Source of the DNA: Microbacteriaceae bacterium
GTDB lineage: Bacteria > Actinomycetota > Actinomycetes > Actinomycetales > Microbacteriaceae
Reading direction: 5' to 3'
Assembly: GCA_025352325.1 (NCBI GenBank)
Contig: JANXTR010000037.1
Location: 1-64,000, forward strand
DNA: 64,000 nt
Shown here: positions 7,906 through 16,836 of the stretch, one piece after another
How positions within the stretch are numbered: position 1 is the first letter of the stretch
Layout: each line of letters starts with the position of its first letter
Notes under the pieces: model-generated
What the model was told of the DNA's origin: nothing
Databases searched by the model: none
Seen by the model: the letters and a program-made list of their open reading frames with translations, nothing else
Made by a program: the position numbers and the translations under genes

Positions 7906-9243
7906 ATGGACAAGCAACGTGACTTCGTTCTTCGTACGATCGAGGAGCGTGGCGTCAAGTTCGTGCGGCTGTGGTTCACCGATGTGACCGGCACGCTCAA
8001 GTCGGTGGCGCTCGCTCCGGCCGAGGTCGAGGGTGCGTTCAGCGAGGGCGTCGGATTCGATGGCTCGGCGATCGAGGGCCTCACCCGCTCCTTCGAAGCG
8101 GACGTGCTCGCGCATCCGGACCCCACGACGTTCCAGATCCTGCCGTGGCGCGGCGAGATCGACCCGACCGCGCGCATGTTCTGCGACATCATGACGCCCG
8201 ACGGTCAGCCCGCCGCTGCCGATCCGCGCAATGTGCTCAAGCGCACCCTCGCCAAGGCTGCCGACCGAGGATTCACCTTCTACACGCATCCCGAGATCGA
8301 GTTCTACCTGCTTAAGTCGAGCAAGCTCAAGCACGGCGAGGCGCAACCCGTCGACTCGGCGGGCTACTTCGACAACGTGCCGGGGGGAACCGCTCACGAC
8401 TTCCGCCGTCGCTCGGTGCGGATGCTCGAAGACCTCGGCATCTCGGTGGAGTTCAGCCACCACGAGGCCGGCCCCGGCCAGAACGAGATCGACCTCCGCT
8501 ACGCGGATGCGCTCACGATGGCCGACAACATCATGACCTTCCGCACGGTCATCAAGGAGGTGGCCATCGAGCAGGGCGTCTACGCGACGTTCATGCCGAA
8601 GCCCATCTCCGGCCAGCCCGGATCGGGCATGCACACGCACATGTCGCTCTTCGAGGGCGACACCAACGCGTTCTTCGACGCCGCAGGTCAGTACCAGCTC
8701 TCGAGCATCGGCCGCCAGTTCGTCGCGGGCCTGCTGCGTCACGCGCCCGAGATCACTGCCGTGACCAACCAGTTCGTCAACTCCTACAAGCGTCTCTGGG
8801 GTGGTGACGAGGCTCCGAGCTACCTGACCTGGGGTCACAACAACCGCTCGGCGCTTGTGCGCGTGCCGCTGTACAAGCCCGGCAAGGGCAACAGTGCGCG
8901 CGTCGAGTACCGCGCCATCGACTCGGCCGCCAACCCGTATCTCGCGTTCTCGTTGCTCCTGGCCGCCGGCCTCAAGGGCATCGAGGAGGGTTATGAGCTG
9001 CCGCCTGAGGCAGACGGCGACGTGTGGGCGCTCAGCGACTCCGAGCGCCGCGCGCTGGGCTACGACAGCCTGCCGGCGAGCCTCGACGCCGCGCTGCACC
9101 TCATGGAAGACAGCGAGCTCGTCGCCGAGACCCTCGGCGAGCAGGTCTACGAGTACGTGCTGCTCAACAAGCGTCGCGAGTGGGCCGGGTACCGCGCCCA
9201 GGTGACGCCGTTCGAGCTGTCGACCAACCTGGAGATCCTGTAA
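7906..9243 (+). CDS. glnA2: Glutamine synthetase family protein GlnA2
   Basis: A 445-residue glutamine synthetase fold protein, closest in pattern to mycobacterial GlnA2 (start MDKQRDFVLRTIEERG; VGFDGSAIEG; HHEAGPGQNEIDLRYADAL; GSGMHTHMSLFEG; VNSYKRLWGGDEAP). Metal and glutamate-binding motifs are present, so catalysis is plausible. At the place where adenylylated enzymes have LYxLPPEE it reads DVWALSDSER: the target Tyr is Trp, so GlnE in the next gene should not modify it. It probably forms an operon with glnE, whose start is 31 bp downstream. No GlnR box is visible in its short leader. Confidence 0.9.
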   Translation: MDKQRDFVLRTIEERGVKFVRLWFTDVTGTLKSVALAPAEVEGAFSEGVGFDGSAIEGLTRSFEADVLAHPDPTTFQILPWRGEIDPTARMFCDIMTPDGQPAAADPRNVLKRTLAKAADRGFTFYTHPEIEFYLLKSSKLKHGEAQPVDSAGYFDNVPGGTAHDFRRRSVRMLEDLGISVEFSHHEAGPGQNEIDLRYADALTMADNIMTFRTVIKEVAIEQGVYATFMPKPISGQPGSGMHTHMSLFEGDTNAFFDAAGQYQLSSIGRQFVAGLLRHAPEITAVTNQFVNSYKRLWGGDEAPSYLTWGHNNRSALVRVPLYKPGKGNSARVEYRAIDSAANPYLAFSLLLAAGLKGIEEGYELPPEADGDVWALSDSERRALGYDSLPASLDAALHLMEDSELVAETLGEQVYEYVLLNKRREWAGYRAQVTPFELSTNLEIL

Positions 9244-9274
9244 CGAGCGGCACCGGGGTGCGCCGGGGAGCGGC

Positions 9275-12229
9275 ATGACGAGGACGACCACCACTCTCAC
9301 TGAGTTGGCGCGGCTCGGGTTCGCCGATCTGTCGGGCGCGGGCGAAGGCCTGAGAGATGTTCCGGCCGAGCTGATTCCGCTGTTCGCGACGGCAGCCGAT
9401 CCGGATCAGGCGCTCCGGCTGCTGCGCGGCCTGCTCGAGTCGGCTCCGGATGTCGTGGCGCCGGTGCTCGCCGACGAGAGTGCCGCGCGGCGCCTCATAA
9501 GGGTGCTGGGTGCCTCCTCCGGTCTCGCCGACTTCCTGTCGCACCGCCCGGAGCAGCTGAACGTGCTCCGGGAGCCGCTCCGGGCCCTGCCGAGCGCAGA
9601 CAGCTACCTCGCCCTGCTGCTCGACGCCGTCGAGGGGGTCGGCGGGGAAGCGGGATGGAACTCCCTGCGGATCGCATATCGCCGCGAGCTCACGCGACTG
9701 GCCGCCTGGGACCTCGAGCAGCCGGACGGACAGCTGGTTGTCGACCGGGTCGCGGCGGCGCTCGCCGACCTCGCGGCTGCCGCTCTAGACGCCGCGCTCG
9801 CCCTGGCGCGGCAGGCGAGCCGGTTCCCGAAGGAGGAGGTGGCCGCGACCCGGCTCGCCATCATCGGGATGGGCAAGGCTGGCGCGCGCGAGCTCAACTA
9901 TCTGAGCGACGTGGACGTGATCTTCGTGGCCGGCGCGGATGCGGCATCCAGGATCGGCGACGGCGAGACCGACGGTGAACCGCTCAGCGAGGGCCGAGCC
10001 GTCGAGATCGCGACGCGACTGGCCATGGACACGATGCGCGCGATCCAGGAGCTGGCGGTCGAGCCGCCGCTCTGGGAGGTGGATGCCAACCTGCGCCCCG
10101 AGGGCAAGGACGGCGCGCTGGTGCGTTCGCTCGAATCGCACCTGGCCTACTACGAGCGCTGGGCGAAGAGCTGGGAGTTCCAGGCGCTTCTGAAGGCGCG
10201 CGCGATGGCGGGCGACCGGGAGCTGGGGGAGCGCTACGTCGCCGGGGTGGCGCCGATGGTCTGGTCGAGCGCGTCCCGGGAGAACTTCGTGGAGTCGGTG
10301 CAGGCGATGCGCGAGCGCGTCACCGCGCACATCCCGCCGGAGGAGGTCGAGGTGCAGCTCAAACTCGGCCCCGGAGGGTTGCGCGACGTCGAGTTCACGA
10401 TCCAACTGCTGCAGCTCGTGCACGGGCACTCAGACCCCGATGTGCGGCAGCGGTCCACCCTGGATGCGTTAGCCGCTCTCGCGGATCGGGGATACATCGG
10501 GCGCGTGGAGGCCACTGAGTTCGGCAGCGACTATCGCTTCCTGCGCCTGCTTGAGCACCGCATCCAGCTCTCCCGACTGCGCCGCACGCACCTCATGCCG
10601 CGCGATCCGGACGCCCTGCGCGCGCTCGCCCGCGGCTCGGGCGTGGCGACCACCGCCGACGGGCTCCTCGAGGCCTGGCAGCGCGTCAAGCAGACCGTGC
10701 GCACGCTGCACGAGCGGCTGTTCTACCGTCCGCTGCTCTCGGCGGTGGCGGCTCTGCCGGACGACGGCTACGCGCTCACCAGCGCGCAGGCGGAGGCACG
10801 GCTCGCGGCCATCGGCTTCCACGACCCTCGCGGTGCGCTTCATCACATCGCCGCCCTGACGAGCGGGGTGTCGCGCCGCGCGCAGATCCAGCGCAATCTA
10901 TTGCCAGTGATGCTCGGCTGGTTCGCCGAGGGTGCGGACCCCGACCTCGGGCTGCTGAACTTTCGCCGGCTGAGCGACGACCTGGGCGAGACCTACTGGT
11001 TCCTCCGGATGCTGCGCGACTCCTCGGGCGCCGCCCACCGGCTGACGCATGTGCTCTCGAGCTCGCGCTTCGTCGGGGTGCTGTTCGAGCGCATCCCGGA
11101 GGCGGCCGCCTGGCTTGAGACCGACGGCGAACTGCGCCCTCGCTCGCTTGCCGACCTCCTCGACGAGACGGCGGCGACCGTCGCGCGCCATTCCGACGAG
11201 GTGGATGCCGCGGCGCTCGCCCTGCGGACCGCCCGGCGTCGCGAGGTGCTCCGGCTGGCCCTCGCGGGCATCCTCGGCATGATCACCATCGAGGAGCTCG
11301 GCGAGGGTCTCAGCGACATCACCTCCGCCCTGCTCACCGGCGCGCTAGCGCTCTGCCATCGCTGGGGCGACGGCATCGAGTTCGGCATCATCGCCCTCGG
11401 CCGCTACGGCGGTCGCGAGCTCGGCTTCGGCAGCGACGCGGACATCGTCTACGTCTACGAGCCGGCCGGTGCCTCCCCGGAGGACGCGGCACACCGGGCC
11501 GAGGTCATCGTGCGCGAGCTCAAGCGGCTCACCGAGGATCTGCGCCTGCCGCTCGACCTCGACCTGGGACTGCGGCCGGAGGGCAAGAACGGCGCTGTCG
11601 TGCGTTCGCTGGACAGCTATCGCGCCTACTACGATCGTTGGTCGCTCACCTGGGAGGCGCAGGCGCTCCTCCGCGCGCGGGGGGCGGTCGGCGACCCCGG
11701 CGTGCTGCGAGCCTTCGAGAGCCTCGCCGATGAGGTGCGGTACCCAGCATCCATCTCGCAGGCGGACGTGCGGGAGGTGAAGCGCATCAAGGCCCGCGTC
11801 GAGGCGGAGCGGCTGCCTGGCGGAGTGGACCCCGCCCGACATCTCAAGCTGGGGCGCGGCTCGCTGAGCGACGTGGAGTGGTTCGTGCAACTGCTGCAGC
11901 TGCAGCACGCCGCCGCTTTTCCGGCCCTGCGCACGACTTCGACCCTGCAGGCGCTCGACGCCGCAGTGGCGGCCGAGCTGATGCCTGCTGCGGATGCCGC
12001 GAAGCTCCGAGTCGCGTGGATCATCGCCTCCCGTGCGCGCTCGGCGATGACGCTCTGGACCGCGAAGACCGCCGACGTGCTGCCGACCGACCGGCAGCAG
12101 CTCGAGGGGGTCGCACGGCTGCTCGAGTATCCGCCGGGCGGTGCTGCGCGGCTCGAGGAGGACTACCTGCGCACAACACGCCTGGCGCGGCAGGTCTTCG
12201 AGCGGCGGTTCTATGGCGGCCTGAAGTAG
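9275..12229 (+). CDS. glnE: Bifunctional glutamine synthetase adenylyltransferase/deadenylylase
   Basis: GlnE attaches and removes AMP on the regulatory tyrosine of GlnA1 to tune ammonia assimilation. The 984-residue protein has the expected duplicated architecture: an N-terminal nucleotidyltransferase core (IIGMGKAGARELNYLSDVDV, residues about 197-216) for deadenylylation, an alpha-helical middle, and a second core (ALGRYGGRELGFGSDADIV, about 707-725) for adenylylation; DVD and DAD are the metal-binding pairs. It follows glnA2 closely and converges on glnA1, from which it is separated by a 4.6-kb accessory block. Confidence 0.97.
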   Translation: MTRTTTTLTELARLGFADLSGAGEGLRDVPAELIPLFATAADPDQALRLLRGLLESAPDVVAPVLADESAARRLIRVLGASSGLADFLSHRPEQLNVLREPLRALPSADSYLALLLDAVEGVGGEAGWNSLRIAYRRELTRLAAWDLEQPDGQLVVDRVAAALADLAAAALDAALALARQASRFPKEEVAATRLAIIGMGKAGARELNYLSDVDVIFVAGADAASRIGDGETDGEPLSEGRAVEIATRLAMDTMRAIQELAVEPPLWEVDANLRPEGKDGALVRSLESHLAYYERWAKSWEFQALLKARAMAGDRELGERYVAGVAPMVWSSASRENFVESVQAMRERVTAHIPPEEVEVQLKLGPGGLRDVEFTIQLLQLVHGHSDPDVRQRSTLDALAALADRGYIGRVEATEFGSDYRFLRLLEHRIQLSRLRRTHLMPRDPDALRALARGSGVATTADGLLEAWQRVKQTVRTLHERLFYRPLLSAVAALPDDGYALTSAQAEARLAAIGFHDPRGALHHIAALTSGVSRRAQIQRNLLPVMLGWFAEGADPDLGLLNFRRLSDDLGETYWFLRMLRDSSGAAHRLTHVLSSSRFVGVLFERIPEAAAWLETDGELRPRSLADLLDETAATVARHSDEVDAAALALRTARRREVLRLALAGILGMITIEELGEGLSDITSALLTGALALCHRWGDGIEFGIIALGRYGGRELGFGSDADIVYVYEPAGASPEDAAHRAEVIVRELKRLTEDLRLPLDLDLGLRPEGKNGAVVRSLDSYRAYYDRWSLTWEAQALLRARGAVGDPGVLRAFESLADEVRYPASISQADVREVKRIKARVEAERLPGGVDPARHLKLGRGSLSDVEWFVQLLQLQHAAAFPALRTTSTLQALDAAVAAELMPAADAAKLRVAWIIASRARSAMTLWTAKTADVLPTDRQQLEGVARLLEYPPGGAARLEEDYLRTTRLARQVFERRFYGGLK

Positions 12230-12267
12230 GCGTCCGCCGCCTCGGCCGGCATTCATGAAGCGTCTGA

Positions 12268-12960
12268 TCAACCCAGTCGCCGTGCGGTCGGCCACACCCG
12301 GTAGCGGCCCGTTCTCGATCGTCGTGAACATCGGCCGCACCAGGTCGGCTGTGTGCGATTCAGGATGCGGCGCAACGGCGCGCGGCGGATTGTCCTGAGT
12401 CGCGCCGGAGACGGTGTGTCGCCCGCGATTCGCGGTTCCCGCCCCACCCGCTTCCGCTCGGCACAGACGACTCGGCACAGACGACTCCGCACGAGCCGCC
12501 CGTGGGTGTCTCGTGCGGAGTCTGTGTGCTGACAGATCGTGGTCGCGTCGGCCCAGTTCGCGATGAGCCATTCGCGGAAGAGTGTGAAGGGACCTACTGG
12601 TGCGCCGAGGAAGCGCGCCGCAGCGAACACGAGATTCGGCTGCCGCTTGATCGAAGGTAGCTGCTCAATGAGCGCAAGCATCTCGGTGTCGTTCGCAACC
12701 GCCGATGCCAGCGGCGCCCGCCACCCCTCGGCTGCCATCAGTTGCGTGCGACGCCAGGCAAGATCCGAACGGACGCCTTTGACCGCTCGCCAGGTGATCG
12801 CCCGCTCGACCGCTGAATGGCTGATGCCCTGTTCTGCGGCCCACTCGGTGTGATCGAGGACGTCCGCGGCCAGCTCCTCGCGACGCTCCGACGCGACCTC
12901 ACCGGAAATGCCTCTTGTGTAGAAGGCACACCAGCGCTCCACTCTTGACTGCGCGGTCAT
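12268..12960 (-). pseudogene. Chimeric remnant: HAAS-like N-terminus fused to a DUF2332 fragment
   Basis: The ATG at 12960 overlaps the upstream PadR stop (ATGA). Residues 1-75 (WCAFYTRGISGEVASERREE, LDHTEWAAEQGIS, ITWRAVKGVRSDLAWRR) look like the short HAAS-type helical protein usually encoded after PadR regulators. From about residue 80 the sequence becomes an internal piece of DUF2332 (LALIEQLPSIKRQPNLVFAA, then a WLIANW segment, DNA 12540-12720), and after residue 144 it runs into a long hairpin and loses similarity up to the stop at 12268. Neither partner is complete: the expected HAAS membrane part and most of DUF2332 are gone. A deletion joining two formerly separate genes explains it best. 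The domain names rest on pattern recognition. Confidence 0.6.
12459..12526. repeat. Tandem 14-bp duplication running into a long imperfect hairpin
   Basis: CGGCACAGACGACT occurs twice back to back (12459-12472, 12473-12486). The second copy forms the left arm (12476-12495) of an inverted repeat with 12510-12526: ten consecutive pairs (TCCGCACGAG/CTCGTGCGGA) plus seven more (CACAGAC/GTCTGTG) after a three-base bulge, with a 14-base loop. It lies exactly where the DUF2332 fragment loses homology, so it may be an old terminator or a recombination breakpoint. No T-run follows on either strand. Confidence 0.6.
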
Positions 12961-13210
12961 GCCAGAGCCGATCGGGCCGCAGGTGCGACTTTCGCCTCGG
13001 CCGGTCGAAGTGCGAAAGCCTTCGCGCCCTCGCCGGTTACCCAGTAGAGCCGACGGCGGGGGCGCCCTTCGTCCTCCTCTGTCGGGACCTCCCAGTTCGG
13101 CTCCAACAGGCCCATCTTCGACAGTCGACCCAGCGCCTTGTAGAGAGTTCCGTGGCCAACCAAACCACGATCGCCATCGGCCGCAGACATCCGTGCCGCG
13201 CACAGGAATA
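12957..13210 (-). pseudogene. PadR-family regulator, 5'-truncated
   Basis: The reading frame contains the second half of a PadR winged-helix domain: GHGTLYKALGRLSKMGLLEP, then EGRPRRRLYWVTGEGAKAFA, ending in SALA. The first helices of the domain are missing: upstream of about 13210 the frame runs into the hipBA promoter region and codes unrelated residues, although it stays open to 13268. The stop overlaps the next ATG as ATGA, the usual PadR-HAAS arrangement. This truncation point probably marks the left boundary of the inserted hip segment (inference). Confidence 0.65.
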
Positions 13211-13261
13211 CATGATAAAGTGCATCTAACGCAACGCTAGACTTATTTGATGGGGTTTCTG
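13211..13261 (+). promoter_or_regulatory. hipBA promoter/operator region
   Basis: An AT-richer stretch than its surroundings precedes hipB. It contains the imperfect dyad CTAACGCAACGCTAG (CTAnCGnnnCGnTAG, about 13227-13241) and ends with GGGG five bases before the chosen ATG. HipB-type antitoxins repress their own operon by binding inverted repeats, so this dyad is the candidate operator. No convincing -35/-10 pair could be fixed. Confidence 0.35.
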
Positions 13262-13603
13262 ATGCCAAAACGATCGATCTCTCCTCCGCCCGTCGTGGCG
13301 GAGGCGCTCGTCGTGCTCGGCCAACGCATCCGGCTCGGCCGCCAGGGACTTCGATGGACGGCCTCTGAGCTTGCGGCCCGCGCTGGCGTCAGCGAAACCA
13401 CGGTGCTCGCCTCCGAGGCGGGCAAGCCCGGTACAGCGATCGGCACCGTGTTCACCCTGGCTCGCCTTACCGGCGTGCCCCTTTTTGGAATCGACGACCC
13501 CGCTGAGCTCTCGCGCCTGCGCCGTGAAGGAGAGCGAGAGATCGCACTCCTGCCGGCGAAGGTGTACCACCGCGGTGATGGAGAACCCAATGCCGACTTC
13601 TGA
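13262..13603 (+). CDS. hipB: HipB-type antitoxin, XRE-family DNA-binding protein
   Basis: A 113-residue protein with a Cro/C1 helix-turn-helix: LGQRIRLGRQGLRWTASELA, then ARAGVSETTVLASEAGKPGT and VFTLARLTGVPLFGI (residues about 20-80), followed by a helical tail. It would bind DNA as a dimer and hold the HipA kinase inactive. ATG 13262 is preferred over TTG 13247 and ATG 13250 because GGGG precedes it at a workable distance. Its 3' end overlaps hipA by 14 bases, the coupling typical of toxin-antitoxin operons. Confidence 0.85.
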   Translation: MPKRSISPPPVVAEALVVLGQRIRLGRQGLRWTASELAARAGVSETTVLASEAGKPGTAIGTVFTLARLTGVPLFGIDDPAELSRLRREGEREIALLPAKVYHRGDGEPNADF

Positions 13604-14822
13604 ACTGCGCCCCAAGGTCGTTTTCGTCTGGACGTGGCTTCCCCACACGCACGAGCCCGTCGTCGCCGGCGCGATCGAAGAGCGGAACGGCCGGCTCGCC
13701 TTCTACTACGCCGACACATATCGAGCTCGACCCGACGCGATCAGTGTCTACGCGCCAGAGCTTCCGCTACGTCAAGGCTGGATCGAACCTCTCGATGGCC
13801 TGACCCTTGCCGGCTCGCTCAGGGACGGGTCGCCCGACTCCTGGGGACGCCGAGTCATCGAAGCGAAGCGCGGCGTCGACGACACTGCGATCTCCGAGCT
13901 CGGATACATGCTTGCCTCCGGGTCTAACCGGTTCGGCGCCCTCGACTTCCAGGTGTCACCCACTGACTATCAGGCCCGCCAGGACACGGCAACTCTTGAC
14001 GAACTGACCGAAGCGGCGGCCCTGCTCCAGCAGAAGCGTGCGCTGAGCGAGCCGCTGGAGGCGGCTCTGCTTCACGGGACGACCATCGGCGGTGCCAGGC
14101 CGAAGGTGCTGATCGAAGATGGTGGAAACCATTGGATCGCGAAACTGGCCTCGACATCCGACGTCGTGTTCTCTGTCGTCGGGGCTGAGGCTGCGGCGAT
14201 GCACCTCGCGGTCGCCGCAGGACTCAACGTGTCAGAGACGTACGTGACTCGATCCAATGGACGCGACGTCCTGCTGGTGAAGCGTTTCGACCGCGAGGGC
14301 GCCGGGCAACGCCGGCACACCGTGTCGGGCCTGACCATGGCAGGGGAAGACGAGCTGTACGCCCGGTATGTCAAATACCCCGACGTTCTCGACGTGCTGC
14401 GCCAGTACGGCTCCGACCCGGTCGGCGACGCCACGGAACTCTTCCGCCGAGTCGCATTCTCCATCGCGATCTCGAACTCCGACGACCATGCACGAAACCA
14501 CGCAGCTTTCTGGGACGGCACGACGCTCAAGCTCACACCCGCATATGACCTCGCCCCAGGATCCCGCTCAGGAGAAACCTCCGAGCAGGCGATGGCCTAC
14601 GACCGCGAGGAGACGAAGACCAGCAACTTCGCGGCGCTGCTGACCGCGGCCGGCATCTACGGGCTGACCAACGCCCAAGCGCGCGGCATCATCGACCGGA
14701 TCATCGAGGCGATCACGGACGGCTGGGATGAGGCCGCCGACACCGCCCGGCTCACGATCGATGACAAGGATCGGCTGTGGGGCCACCAGTTCCTGAACCC
14801 GGGCTCGATGTACGACTACTGA
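13590..14822 (+). CDS. hipA: HipA-type serine/threonine kinase toxin
   Basis: HipA kinases arrest growth by phosphorylating translation factors (glutamyl-tRNA synthetase in E. coli). This 410-residue protein is full length. It has the N-terminal subdomain, the flexible P-loop HGTTIGGARPKV (162-173), the ATP-binding lysine in HWIAKLAS (K185), the catalytic loop NSDDHARNHAAF with D299 and N303, and the metal-binding DLAPGS (D320). All key residues are present, so it should be an active kinase. ATG 13590 is chosen for the GGAG seven bases upstream; ATG 13578 is also possible. It is the only clearly intact gene pair in a block of remnants. Confidence 0.92.
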   Translation: MPTSELRPKVVFVWTWLPHTHEPVVAGAIEERNGRLAFYYADTYRARPDAISVYAPELPLRQGWIEPLDGLTLAGSLRDGSPDSWGRRVIEAKRGVDDTAISELGYMLASGSNRFGALDFQVSPTDYQARQDTATLDELTEAAALLQQKRALSEPLEAALLHGTTIGGARPKVLIEDGGNHWIAKLASTSDVVFSVVGAEAAAMHLAVAAGLNVSETYVTRSNGRDVLLVKRFDREGAGQRRHTVSGLTMAGEDELYARYVKYPDVLDVLRQYGSDPVGDATELFRRVAFSIAISNSDDHARNHAAFWDGTTLKLTPAYDLAPGSRSGETSEQAMAYDREETKTSNFAALLTAAGIYGLTNAQARGIIDRIIEAITDGWDEAADTARLTIDDKDRLWGHQFLNPGSMYDY

Positions 14823-14909
14823 GCACCCCGTCGGACCGAATGCTCACTCTTGAATCTGGGATCTTGGCCTGGCAGTTCACCAACCCCCTGACCGGGCCCC
14901 AAAAGCCTC
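14823..14909. other. Short non-coding spacer after hipA
   Basis: No coding feature, terminator hairpin or repeat that I can support lies between the hipA stop and the XRE remnant. Confidence 0.4.
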
Positions 14910-15108
14910 ATGAAGAACCTGATCCGTTCGGAACGCGAACAGCGAGGACGGACCCAGGGGTGAAGCGGAACACCTGGAGGTGTCGCGCCAGACCGTCGTC
15001 GCCCTCGAAACAAGGAAGCGCGACCCATCCCTCCCCTTGGCGTTTCGCATCTCCCAGTTCTTCGGAAAGCCCATCTAAGAGCTCTTCGTCCCCGCAAGAG
15101 GTCGATGA
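14910..15108 (+). pseudogene. XRE-family regulator (YgzD-like), frameshifted and interrupted
   Basis: The ATG at 14910 begins MKNLIRSEREQRGRTQ, the standard start of small Cro/C1 regulators, but the frame stops at TGA soon after. In another frame the domain continues as EHLEVSRQTVVALETRKRDP and SLPLAFRISQFFGKPI, is then cut by a TAA at 15076-15078, and goes on ELFVPARGR to a stop at 15106. Two lesions (a frameshift near 14960 and a nonsense codon) mark it as dead. Intact relatives are about 65-70 residues. It fits a decayed mobile-element cargo or regulator. Confidence 0.75.
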
Positions 15109-15308
15109 ATCCGGTCGTACGCGCAGGAAACCCGTCGGACTGATCACGACACAGTTACCGGGACGAGTTGCAACTAGCTTGAGACAAGTCTCACCAGGCG
15201 TGAGAGCCGACAGTTCCTGGTCGTGTCTTCGGGCGACGAAACGCCGCATTGAACTGGACTTTCTTGCATTCCGTACATCCTCAGCGAAGTGCCGCGCATA
15301 GACCCGGC
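15109..15308. other. Spacer before the integrase gene
   Basis: About 200 bp with no supported gene. It presumably holds the integrase promoter; no clear hexamers or Shine-Dalgarno were found before the ATG at 15309. Confidence 0.4.
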
Positions 15309-15326
15309 ATGACGAACACCAACCAC

Positions 15327-15403
<77 letters not shown>

Positions 15404-16553
15404 TGACAAGCAGTCCGTGAGCCCTGCCGGCCTGGGGCGACCGAGGCTGGACGTCGGTGTGATCGGCAAGATCGCGATCACCCAGATGTCCGACAAGCTC
15501 CGGGGGCGCGCCAGCACTCGCGACGCTTCGGGCAAGCTGCGCCGGCTGGAGGCTTTCGGCGCCTCCACGGACGAGATCGAGCAGAAGTTGCAGAAGCGGG
15601 CCGCGCAGCTGGCTCTCAAGCCGGGCGAGCTGACGAGCGCTTCCAGCCTGACCGAGTTGCTCGCGATCTGGTTCGACGAGATCGTGCTCACCCGACCCAT
15701 CCGGGACCAGACGGTCCGGATGTACCAGACGAAGGTCAGCCGGCTCCGGAACCTGTACGGGGCTGTGCCGCTCAACGAGCTCCGTCCGCACCGGATGCAG
15801 GCTTTGGTCAACGACCTGTCCCGCAAGGTGAGCTTGGCCGAGTACAACGTGCTCCTGTCGATCCTGCGGCAGGCGTTCCGGTACGCGGTGCGGGCCGAGC
15901 TCATCGGACACAGCCCCATGGACGCTCTGGAGGCCGTCCGGCACGAGGAGCGAAACAACATCGCCCTGACGATCGAACAGGTGCAGGTCTTCCGCCGGGA
16001 GTTCAACCACTACGTGCAGGAGGGGGAGCGCCGGTCCAACCGCCGCCAGACGCAGCTGATCGTCGACATCATCCTCGGCGTCGGCGTCGGCGTCGGCGGT
16101 CTGCGGATCTCGGAGGCGCTCGCGATCCGGGTCTGTGACGTCGACTTCGAGCGGAACACCGTGAACGTTAACGGCACGCTCGTGTACCTCCCCGGTCAGC
16201 CCCTGGAGCGGCAGCCGAAGCTCAAGGCCAAGGGACAGGAGCGCGTGGTCCAGCTCGCGCTGGACGGCATGGGCATGCGCGCCCTGCGCGCTGCGCTCGA
16301 CTCCTTGAATCCCGACCAGAAGGCCCCCGACATGCCGGTCGTGCGCCGCATGAGCACCGTCGGCATCGCGACGCCGTGGATCAACCCGTCGATCGTGAGC
16401 GATCACTTCGCTCGCGTGGTGAAGCGTCAGGCAGTCGTGGAGGTGCTGGGCAAAACGGGGCTGGCGCCCGAACAGCTGACGCCCCACACGCTGCGGCGGT
16501 CGGTCGCCACTGTGGTGAGCCGTGCGAACGGAGACGACGCGGCCTCGGCCATG

Positions 16554-16582
16554 CTCGGGCACTCGGGCACTCGGGCACTCGG
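16554..16582 (+). repeat. Three tandem copies of an 8-bp unit (CTCGGGCA) in the integrase gene
   Basis: CTCGGGCA is repeated three times directly after the ATG codon of MLGHS, followed by a partial CTCGG. The 16 extra bases shift the frame by +1 and remove the catalytic tyrosine. Loss of both extra copies restores a textbook integrase end, so slipped-strand expansion is the likely cause. Confidence 0.9.
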
Positions 16583-16706
16583 ACGCGAGGATCACGCGCC
16601 GCTCCTACATCGCGCCGGTGGTCAAGCTCGTCGACGCCCACGGCCTCGACGACCTGTTCAGTTTTACTGAGGAGCCGCGCACGTAGTTCACCGCAAAACG
16701 GCGAAA

Positions 16707-16750
16707 GCCTCGGGGTCGCATTCATGTGGGATAAATGCGGACCCCGAGGC
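16707..16750. terminator. Strong hairpin terminator downstream of the integrase
   Basis: The arms 16707-16722 and 16734-16750 pair over 16 positions (GCCTCGGGGTC, then GCATT, against AATGC and GACCCCGAGGC) with one bulged G and an 11-base loop. It lies between the integrase (plus strand) and the end of glnA1 (minus strand) and could stop transcription from both sides. There is no U-tract, as is common in high-GC actinobacteria. Confidence 0.75.
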
Positions 16751-16836
16751 ACTTGGGCGGACCCGCGCAGTCTTACGACCTGCCAACTTCCCCGGAATCA
16801 CTGGGGACTCGATCAGCTAAGCCCGAAATACGGGAA
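16751..16836. other. Spacer between the integrase terminator and the glnA1 stop
   Basis: No gene. A weak five-base-pair hairpin (TCCCC/GGGGA around 16785-16803) lies downstream of glnA1. No convincing attachment-site repeat was found; the best match with the other end of the block is only nine bases (GCATTCATG at 12249 and 16718). Confidence 0.4.

Noticed and set aside
16707-16750. The long hairpin after the integrase as an attachment site or IS end
   Set aside because: It has the form of a terminator, lies at a convergent junction, and has no second copy elsewhere in the window.
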